NCBI GenBank assembly: GCA_965363355.1
Contig: CBDTTM010000073.1
Span: 1-11,499, forward strand
DNA from: CBDTTM01 sp965363355
GTDB lineage: Bacteria; Bacillota; Negativicutes; Selenomonadales; Selenomonadaceae
Direction: 5' to 3'
DNA length: 11,499 nucleotides
Position numbers and translations under genes: made by a program. The notes beneath the pieces are model-generated. The model was given only the letters and a program-made list of their open reading frames with translations. It ran no database searches and was not told the origin of the DNA. Shown piece after piece: positions 6,212 to 11,499 of this stretch. Within the stretch, counting starts at the first letter, position 1. Every line of letters starts with the position of its first letter.

Positions 6212-7372
6212 ATGATGTTAAAAAAGAAATGTTTGGCAGCTATGCTTGGCGTTGCGCTGCTTGGTACGATGGTTGCCGGATGCGGTGATCAGGCAAAGAG
6301 CGATGAAATAAAGATCGGTGCGAATTTTGAACTCACCGGAAATGTTGCTAACTATGGCAGCATGGGATTGGATGGACTTAAATTGGCCATCAAACAAGCC
6401 AATGACGCTGGCGGTGTCAATGGCAAAAAAATCAATTTGGTCATCGCCGATGATAAATCAGAAGCTTCAGAAGCTGCCAATGCGGCGACGAAGCTGATTT
6501 CAACAGATAAAGTAAAAGTACTCGTCGGGCCAGCTACGACAGCTAATGTCTTGGCGACGACACAAATTGCCGGCGATAGCAAGATTCCATTGATTGCGCC
6601 GATGGCGACAAGCCCTAAAATAACCGTGGACAATGGCAAGGTAAAACCATTTGTATTCCGCAGCTGCTTTATTGACCCATTGCAAGGCGATGTAATGGCT
6701 ACATTTGCGACAAAGACGTTGAAAGCTAAGACAGCAGCTATCTATGTGGATTCTAGCTCTGATTATTCCAAGAGCCTCGCACAGGTCTTCAAAGAAAAAT
6801 TTGAAGCCGCTGGCGGTAAGGTTCTTGTAGAAGAAGCTTTCTTGCAAAAAGATCAGGATTTCAAGGCGACTTTGACCAAAATCAAAGCAGCGAATGCAGA
6901 TGTCATCTTTGTTCCGGCTTATTATGAAGAAGTCGGCAAAATCGTAAAACAGGCTCGTGAGCTTGGCATTACAAATGCGATCATCGGGACAGATGGCTGG
7001 GATGATGATAAGGTAGTTGACATTGCTGGTGCGGGAGCACTCAATAACACCTTCTTCAGCACACATTATTCCGATCAGGATAAAGATGTACAAAGCTTCA
7101 TCGACGCTTTCAAGACAGAATACAATAAAGCTCCGAACGTATTTGCCGCTTTAGGCTATGATGCTGGCAAGATGCTGGTCGATGCGATCAAACGCGCTGG
7201 CAGCGATGATCCGGAAAAAATCCGTCAGGCATTGGAAGAAACGAAGAACTTGCAAGTCGGTACCGGTTTGATCACGATGGATCCGAACCATAACCCAATC
7301 AAGAGTGCTGTAATCATTGAAATGAAAGACGGCGCTAAGACAATGAAAGAAAAAATTACGCCGCAAGGTTAA
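6212..7372 (+). CDS. livK: Branched-chain amino acid ABC transporter substrate-binding lipoprotein
   Basis: This protein of 386 residues captures branched-chain amino acids outside the membrane and delivers them to the LivHM pore. A signal sequence with basic residues MMLKKK and a hydrophobic core leads to the lipobox VAGC (21-24), so Cys24 should be lipidated after cleavage. The mature part is a Peripla_BP_6 (Leu/Ile/Val-binding type) domain with family hallmarks: EIKIGANFELTGNVANYG near its start, GLKLAIKQANDAGGVNGKKI, and LVGPATTANVLA. The ATG at 6212 follows GGGGGG (6199-6204) at seven bases; an in-frame upstream ATG at 6170 would put 14 unlikely residues before the signal peptide. It is the first gene after the promoter at 6104-6132 and is followed by a strong hairpin, which would favour excess binding protein. 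The livK name rests on family and gene order; livJ would fit equally, and other ligands are possible. Confidence 0.93.
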   Translation: MMLKKKCLAAMLGVALLGTMVAGCGDQAKSDEIKIGANFELTGNVANYGSMGLDGLKLAIKQANDAGGVNGKKINLVIADDKSEASEAANAATKLISTDKVKVLVGPATTANVLATTQIAGDSKIPLIAPMATSPKITVDNGKVKPFVFRSCFIDPLQGDVMATFATKTLKAKTAAIYVDSSSDYSKSLAQVFKEKFEAAGGKVLVEEAFLQKDQDFKATLTKIKAANADVIFVPAYYEEVGKIVKQARELGITNAIIGTDGWDDDKVVDIAGAGALNNTFFSTHYSDQDKDVQSFIDAFKTEYNKAPNVFAALGYDAGKMLVDAIKRAGSDDPEKIRQALEETKNLQVGTGLITMDPNHNPIKSAVIIEMKDGAKTMKEKITPQG

Positions 7373-7383
7373 TGAGGAAAAAA

Positions 7384-7411
7384 GGGAGCTGCAAAGCGGC
7401 TCCCTTTTCTT
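7384..7411 (+). terminator. Intra-operon terminator/attenuator after livK
   Basis: GGGAGCTGC (7384-7392) and GCGGCTCCC (7396-7404) pair over nine bases with one G-U pair around an AAA loop, followed by TTTTCTT. It lies 11 bases after the livK stop and before livH. Partial termination here would lower permease and ATPase expression relative to the binding protein, and the hairpin could also protect the livK message from 3' decay. Confidence 0.85.
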
Positions 7412-7453
7412 AAATACAGCAGAACTGTATGGGTATGAGCATGAGCAAGCAAG

Positions 7454-7481
7454 ACCTTTGGCTGTAAGCTGAGGGTTTTTT
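7454..7481 (+). terminator. Second terminator-like hairpin in the livK-livH gap
   Basis: ACCTTTGGC (7454-7462) and GCTGAGGGT (7468-7476) pair over nine positions, three of them G-U, around a TGTAA loop, and are followed by five more T residues. It is weaker than the hairpin at 7384-7404 but stands in tandem with it, 33 bases before the livH ribosome binding site. It may act as a second attenuator or a backup terminator. Confidence 0.55.
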
Positions 7482-7528
7482 CTTGTCTTTGCTGATGGAA
7501 CATGACTATATAGAAGGAGGAAGCTTAG

Positions 7529-8416
7529 ATGGAATTTACAGAACAGTTCGTGCAGCAGCTAATAAACGGGATATCTCTTGGCAGCATATACGCGTTGATT
7601 GCACTTGGCTATACGATGGTTTACGGGATCATAAAACTGATCAATTTCGCTCATGGGGACATCTATATGGTCGGTGCATATATAGGTTTTTTTGCTATCT
7701 CAGTCGGGCATTTCTCCATTGTGCCGGCACTTATCATATCGATGGTCGTTACCGGTTTTTTAGGAATGCTCGTAGAACGATTGGCTTATAAGCCGCTTCG
7801 TCATGCGCCGCGTATTTCTGTTTTGATCACGGCAATTGGGGTATCTTTTTTCTTGGAATATACAAGCATGTATTTTGTGTCGCCGCAGCCTAGGACGTTT
7901 CCGGCGGTCATGGAATCGACGGCTTATCATGTAGGGGCGTTCATCATCAATGGACAACAGCTGCTCATTTTCGCCATTACCGTGATTTTGATGTTGCTTT
8001 TAACGTACATTGTACAGTATACAAAAATCGGCAAAGCGATGCGTGCGGTCTCTTTTGATACCGAAACGGCACAGCTTATGGGCATCGATGCGAATCGCGT
8101 CATTTCAGTGACCTTTGGTATTGGTTCAGCTCTAGCGGCTGCCGGCGGCGTATTGGTCGGCGTGTATTATAATTCTATTGATCCTTTGATGGGCATCATG
8201 CCGGGACTCAAGGCCTTTGTCGCTGCTGTTTTAGGCGGAATCGGCAGTTTGCCGGGAGCCATGACGGGCGGAATCATTTTGGGTGTCGTTGAGGCTCTTG
8301 TCAGTGGATTTATCTCGTCGACCTTTCGCGATGCGGCGGCGTTTGCCATTTTGATTCTAGTGCTGCTCTTTAGGCCGGCTGGAATATTTGGCAAAAATAC
8401 CCGTGAGAAAGTGTAG
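7529..8416 (+). CDS. livH: Branched-chain amino acid ABC transporter permease LivH
   Basis: This inner-membrane permease of 295 residues is one half of the translocation pore for leucine, isoleucine and valine. It is almost entirely hydrophobic and begins with the family pattern FVQQLINGISLGSIYALIAL, followed by GYTMVYGIIKLINFAHGDIYMVGAY, a block strongly conserved in LivH proteins. Near the C-terminus, the segment AAVLGGIGSLPGAMTGGIILG is the cytoplasmic loop that should contact the ATPases. AAGGAGG (7514-7520) lies eight bases before ATG 7529. The length is close to that of other LivH proteins. It follows two hairpins that separate it from the binding-protein gene, and livM begins within a few bases of its stop. 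No convincing promoter of its own was seen, so it probably depends on readthrough from the liv promoter. Confidence 0.95.
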   Translation: MEFTEQFVQQLINGISLGSIYALIALGYTMVYGIIKLINFAHGDIYMVGAYIGFFAISVGHFSIVPALIISMVVTGFLGMLVERLAYKPLRHAPRISVLITAIGVSFFLEYTSMYFVSPQPRTFPAVMESTAYHVGAFIINGQQLLIFAITVILMLLLTYIVQYTKIGKAMRAVSFDTETAQLMGIDANRVISVTFGIGSALAAAGGVLVGVYYNSIDPLMGIMPGLKAFVAAVLGGIGSLPGAMTGGIILGVVEALVSGFISSTFRDAAAFAILILVLLFRPAGIFGKNTREKV

Positions 8417-8425
8417 GTGGCAGCG

Positions 8426-9370
8426 ATGAATTTATTGCGAAAACAAGATTTAAAGATATTAGCAGCAAGCCTCATCGGTTTTGCCATTGTCGATGGGCTT
8501 TTGGAAGCGGGCGTAATTGGCGCCTTTTGGCAGTTTAATTTGATTCTCGTGGGAATCTATATTATTTTGTCGGTGAGCCTCAATCTAATCAATGGCTATA
8601 CCGGACAATTTTCTTTAGGCCATGCGGGCTTTATGGCAATCGGAGCTTATGCGAGTGCTGTTTTGACGACGAATTTTCAGGTGCCATTTTTACTGGCGTT
8701 GATTGCAGGTGGATTGGCCGCAGCTTTTTTGGGCTTTTTGATCGGTTTGCCAACGCTTCGTCTCAGCGGAGATTATCTAGCCATTGCTACTTTGGGGCTA
8801 GGCGAGATCATCCGCATAACGATCATGAATATACAATACGTCGGCGGCGCAGCTGGCTTTATGGGAATCCCGCATAATACGACGTTTACTTGGGTGTTTT
8901 TTGTCATGCTGTTCAGTTTGTTCTTCATCAAGAATTTCGTTAACTCTTCGCATGGACGGGCCTGCATTGCCATCCGGGAAAACGAAATCGCCGCAGAGGC
9001 CATGGGCATCAATACGACGAAATACAAGGTCATGGCATTTACGATTGGCGCCGGGTTTGCCGGAGTTGCTGGCGGGCTTTTTGCCCATTGTTTTTATATC
9101 ATCAATCCAAGCTCATTTACGTTCATGGCATCGTTCAATTATCTGATCATGGTCGTTTTGGGCGGGCTCGGTTCGATTACAGGCTCTATTGCCGGAGCTG
9201 TCGTGCTGACGGGGATATCCGCGGCACTAGCGGATTGGCCGGAGTTTCGCATGATCATCTATTCGCTGATTTTGATATTACTGATGTTCTATCGTCCGCA
9301 AGGGCTTTTCGGCAATGTTGAATTAGCAGGTACCAAATGGTTTAAACGCCTCAAAGGAGGTAGGAAATAA
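8426..9370 (+). CDS. livM: Branched-chain amino acid ABC transporter permease LivM
   Basis: This protein of 314 residues is the second pore subunit of the Liv transporter. It is multi-spanning and contains the LivM signature SLNLINGYTGQFSLGHAGFMAIGAY in its N-terminal half, then LPTLRLSGDYLAIATLGLGEIIR. Further on come GRACIAIRENEIAAEAMGIN and, near the C-terminus, the coupling-loop region MVVLGGLGSITGSIAGAVVL. ATG 8426 is preferred because AGGTGG (8415-8420) is five bases upstream. A GTG at 8417, directly after the livH stop, would add three residues. The protein lacks the long N-terminal extension of E. coli LivM and matches the shorter form common in Gram-positive relatives. Its stop TAA (9368-9370) shares one base with the livG ATG, indicating tight translational coupling. 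Confidence 0.95.
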   Translation: MNLLRKQDLKILAASLIGFAIVDGLLEAGVIGAFWQFNLILVGIYIILSVSLNLINGYTGQFSLGHAGFMAIGAYASAVLTTNFQVPFLLALIAGGLAAAFLGFLIGLPTLRLSGDYLAIATLGLGEIIRITIMNIQYVGGAAGFMGIPHNTTFTWVFFVMLFSLFFIKNFVNSSHGRACIAIRENEIAAEAMGINTTKYKVMAFTIGAGFAGVAGGLFAHCFYIINPSSFTFMASFNYLIMVVLGGLGSITGSIAGAVVLTGISAALADWPEFRMIIYSLILILLMFYRPQGLFGNVELAGTKWFKRLKGGRK

Positions 9371-10140
9371 TGGAACTTCTCAAAGCGCAAGGCGTGTCGA
9401 AACTTTTTGGCGGGCTTAAGGCTGTCGCCGATTTTGATGTGTATATCAATAAAGGAGAGCTCGTCGGTCTCATTGGACCAAATGGGGCTGGCAAGACTAC
9501 GGCATTTAATCTGCTGACCGGAGTGTACCAGGCTTCTACGGGATCGATTGATTTCGATGGCAAGAGCATTCTTGGGCTCAAGCCTTATCAGATCACGCAA
9601 CGAGGCATTGCTCGGACATTCCAGAATATTCGTTTGTTCTCAGAACTCAGCGTGCTTGATAACGTAAAAATCGCTTATCATTCGCATGTCAAATACAGTG
9701 TATTAGAATCGGTGCTGCGCCTTGGCCGTTATTTTGGCGAAGAAGCAGAAATCGAAGCAAAAGCAATCGAATTGCTGAAAATATTCAAGCTTGATGATAA
9801 AAAAGATGAAATTGCCAAAAACCTTCCATATGGAGCGCAACGCCGTTTGGAAATCGCTAGAGCTTTGGCGGCAAAACCACAGCTGTTGCTGCTTGATGAA
9901 CCGGCAGCCGGGATGAATCCACAAGAAACGCAGGAGCTTATGAGCATGATCAGCTGGATTCGCAAGGAGTTCGGTTTGACTGTTTTGTTGATCGAACACG
10001 ATATGAGTCTTGTCATGGGGATCTGTGAGCGCATCTACGTTCTTGAATACGGGACAATCATTGCCAAAGGCACGCCGGAGCAAATCAAAAACGATCCGGA
10101 AGTCATCCGGGCATATCTTGGCGGGGAGGCGATCAACTGA
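9370..10140 (+). CDS. livG: Branched-chain amino acid ABC transporter ATP-binding protein LivG
   Basis: This is a cytoplasmic ATPase of 256 residues, one of the two nucleotide-binding subunits driving the Liv transporter. Visible motifs are Walker A GPNGAGKT (36-43), Q-loop FQNIRLF with Gln85, the degenerate ABC signature LPYGAQRR (152-159) in place of LSGGQ, Walker B LLLLDEP (172-178) with catalytic Glu177, and the H-loop His210 in LLIEHDM. The degenerate signature YGxQRRLEIARAL is usual in LivG. The C-terminal end RAYLGG is also typical of the Liv ATPases. The start at 9370 overlaps the livM stop by one base (TAATG) and has AAAGGAGG just upstream (9354-9361). The stop overlaps the livF start by one base. 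Confidence 0.95.
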   Translation: MELLKAQGVSKLFGGLKAVADFDVYINKGELVGLIGPNGAGKTTAFNLLTGVYQASTGSIDFDGKSILGLKPYQITQRGIARTFQNIRLFSELSVLDNVKIAYHSHVKYSVLESVLRLGRYFGEEAEIEAKAIELLKIFKLDDKKDEIAKNLPYGAQRRLEIARALAAKPQLLLLDEPAAGMNPQETQELMSMISWIRKEFGLTVLLIEHDMSLVMGICERIYVLEYGTIIAKGTPEQIKNDPEVIRAYLGGEAIN

Positions 10141-10853
10141 TGGGCTGCATGTTGAAAATAGAAGATATCAATGTATATTATGGCGCCATCCATGCCATCA
10201 AAGGAATCAGCATGGAAGTCAACGAAGGTGAAATCGTCACGCTGATCGGCGCCAATGGCGCCGGAAAATCGACAACGCTGCGGACGGTTTCAGGCTTGTT
10301 GAAGCCCAAAACAGGTAAGATCCTTTTTGAAGGATCAGATATTGCGGGGAAAGCTGCACAAAATATCGTAAAAACGGGGATTTCTCAAGTTCCGGAAGGC
10401 CGACGGATTTTTGCTAATATGACGGTCATGGAAAATCTTGAACTCGGGGCGTTCACTCGCAGTGACAAAGCAGGAATTACCAGTGATTTGAAGATGGTTT
10501 TTGATCGATTTCCTCGGCTCGAAGAACGCAAAACGCAAGATGCGGGAACATTGTCTGGTGGCGAGCAGCAGATGCTCGCAATGGGAAGGGCTTTGATGAG
10601 CCGGCCTAGGCTGCTGCTTTTGGATGAACCTTCGATGGGCCTTGCACCGCTATTGATCAAAGAGATTTTTTCAATCATTCAGGATATCAATAAAACAGGG
10701 ACGACCGTTCTTCTCGTTGAGCAAAATGCCAACATGGCATTATCTATAGCTACGCGCGCCTATGTACTTGAAACGGGACGCATTACTCTCCAAGGGTCGG
10801 CGAAAGAACTCGCTGCCAGTGAAGCGGTGCGCAAGGCGTACTTGGGCGGTTGA
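10140..10853 (+). CDS. livF: Branched-chain amino acid ABC transporter ATP-binding protein LivF
   Basis: This is the second ATPase subunit of the Liv transporter, 237 residues and cytoplasmic. Motifs are Walker A GANGAGKST (37-45), the Q-loop region ISQVPEGRRIF (81-91), ABC signature LSGGEQQ (138-144) and Walker B LLLLDEP (158-164) with Glu163. The H-loop position has Gln195 in LLVEQNA instead of histidine, a feature usual for LivF proteins, so it is not a defect. The C-terminal KAYLGG matches the family. ATG 10140 overlaps the livG stop (TGATG) and has GGGGAGG (10123-10129) ten bases upstream, inside livG. The internal ATG at 10149 would be 19 bases from that site and is less likely. It is the last gene of the tightly packed livHMGF block. 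No classical terminator follows before the next gene. Confidence 0.95.
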   Translation: MGCMLKIEDINVYYGAIHAIKGISMEVNEGEIVTLIGANGAGKSTTLRTVSGLLKPKTGKILFEGSDIAGKAAQNIVKTGISQVPEGRRIFANMTVMENLELGAFTRSDKAGITSDLKMVFDRFPRLEERKTQDAGTLSGGEQQMLAMGRALMSRPRLLLLDEPSMGLAPLLIKEIFSIIQDINKTGTTVLLVEQNANMALSIATRAYVLETGRITLQGSAKELAASEAVRKAYLGG

Positions 10854-11050
10854 TGCATGTTTTAACGAAGAAAAGGCCTTTTGAATAAAGGACTTAGGTT
10901 GTCTGGCACGAATGTTAAGGATAGGAGAGCTTGGAAAAAGAGGGCCTTTCCTGACGATGACATTTTGTTTTGTGTTTTGGCAAGGACAGGCTTCACTTTA
11001 GAAAAGTCTCGACATCGTTCTGAGGCAAAGATAAGGGAGGGGAACATCCT
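10854..11050. other. Intergenic region after livF with a 12-base palindrome
   Basis: No gene is seen here. AAAAGGCCTTTT (10871-10882) is a perfect palindrome, and GGCCTTT recurs at 10943-10949, which could pair with its left half. CCTTT (10877-10881)/AAAGG (10887-10891) can form a small hairpin, but no T-run follows, so a terminator for the liv operon is not evident. No promoter close to consensus was found for the CBS-domain gene. It may therefore be read through from the liv operon or use a weak promoter. Confidence 0.35.
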
Positions 11051-11499
11051 ATGTTTGTAGCAAATCGAATGACCAAAAATCCAATTACCGTAAGCCCTGA
11101 TACTAAGGTTGATGAAGCTGCGGCTTTGATGAAGAAACACCATTTTCGCCGTTTGCCGGTAGTCACTGATGGAAAGCTCGTAGGCTTTTTGAGTGACAAA
11201 GACATTATAAAGGCGGCGCCATCGCCGGCGACGACTTTGGCAAAATATGAGATCAATTCACTTTTGGCGAAGATGCGCATTGCTGACATCATGGCAAAAG
11301 AGGTCATTTCTGTACAGGTCGATGCAACGATTGAAGAAGCGGCGCTGCTCATGTGCAATCATAAAATCGGCGGTCTGCCGGTAATCAGCAGTGTCGGCAG
11401 CGTTGTTGGGGTCATCACAGAAACGGACATTTTCAAGACCTTTGTCGACGTCATGGGCTTGGCTGAGGGCAAGACAAGACTGACACTTGAGGTACAGGA
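11051..11499 (+). CDS. CBS-pair protein, probably CBS-ACT (AcuB-like), 3' end beyond window
   Basis: The first 149 residues of a cytoplasmic, probably regulatory, protein are present. The frame stays open to the window end. CBS domain 1 covers about residues 1-60: MFVANRMTKNPITVSPDTKVDEAA, then HHFRRLPVV and GKLVGFLSDKDI. CBS domain 2 covers about 76-135: IADIMAKEVISVQVDATIEEAA, HKIGGLPVI, and VGVITETDIFK. The last visible residues, KTRLTLEVQ, look like the first strand of an ACT domain, as in AcuB-type proteins. CBS pairs usually bind adenine nucleotides, and ACT domains usually bind amino acids. ATG 11051 has AGGGG (11038-11042) eight bases upstream. It lies 197 bases after livF on the same strand. 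A role in sensing amino acid or energy state for the neighbouring Liv system is conjecture. Confidence 0.85.
   Translation, partial: MFVANRMTKNPITVSPDTKVDEAAALMKKHHFRRLPVVTDGKLVGFLSDKDIIKAAPSPATTLAKYEINSLLAKMRIADIMAKEVISVQVDATIEEAALLMCNHKIGGLPVISSVGSVVGVITETDIFKTFVDVMGLAEGKTRLTLEVQ

Noticed and set aside
6148..6288. Upstream reading frame (46 codons) in the livK leader, as a possible attenuator peptide
   Set aside because: It has no run of leucine, isoleucine or valine codons, only a poorly placed AGGA, no following terminator before livK, and simply overlaps livK out of frame.
7481..7516. Possible livH promoter TTGTCT with TATATA
   Set aside because: The spacer is 18 bases and the boxes are weak. 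The start of transcription would fall within or after the livH ribosome binding site.
1..11499. Mobile elements, CRISPR arrays or defence genes
   Set aside because: No transposase or integrase, no spaced identical repeats and no target-site duplications were seen. The tRNA end has no adjacent integrase or attachment-like duplicate. The window reads as ordinary chromosome.

Overview
The window looks like chromosomal DNA of a low-to-moderate-GC Bacillota (Firmicutes). Start codons follow strong purine-rich Shine-Dalgarno sequences of the AAGGAGG type, promoters match the vegetative TTGACA/TATAAT consensus, terminators are hairpins followed by U-runs, and the tRNA gene encodes its CCA end. The mix of genes (a didermic-looking sensor with two periplasmic-type binding domains, and a liv operon followed by a CBS-ACT protein) would fit the Negativicutes. 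That placement is an inference from general impression, not a search result.

Layout. (1) 1-160: the 3' part of a tRNA-Gln(CUG) gene, its terminator, and a long hairpin that can terminate transcripts from both sides. (2) 155-1654, minus strand: a LysP-type lysine/basic amino acid permease. (3) 1655-2191: a large divergent intergenic region. It contains no obvious gene, but it does hold a minus-strand promoter, an 80-odd-nucleotide two-hairpin RNA ending in a terminator, and crossing inverted repeats upstream of lysP. (4) 2192-5966, plus strand: a membrane-anchored c-di-GMP signalling protein (two SBP_bac_3 domains, one TM segment, degenerate GGDEF, intact EAL), followed after a one-base gap by a Rossmann/DUF2520 oxidoreductase-like protein. 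(5) 6104-10853: a consensus promoter and a complete five-gene branched-chain amino acid ABC transporter operon in the order binding protein-livH-livM-livG-livF. Two tandem terminator-like hairpins separate the binding-protein gene from the permease and ATPase genes. (6) 11051 to the end: the 5' part of a CBS-pair protein that probably continues into an ACT domain.

How the genes fit together. Amino acids are the recurring theme. LysP would import lysine. The Liv system would import leucine, isoleucine and valine: the lipoprotein captures substrate, LivH and LivM form the pore, and LivG and LivF hydrolyse ATP. The EAL protein's sensor domains belong to a family that usually binds polar amino acids, and ACT domains usually bind amino acids. 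A link between extracellular amino acids and c-di-GMP turnover is therefore plausible, but it is not shown by the sequence. The least explained elements are the small RNA/attenuator candidate and inverted repeats between lysP and the EAL gene, and the double hairpin inside the liv operon.
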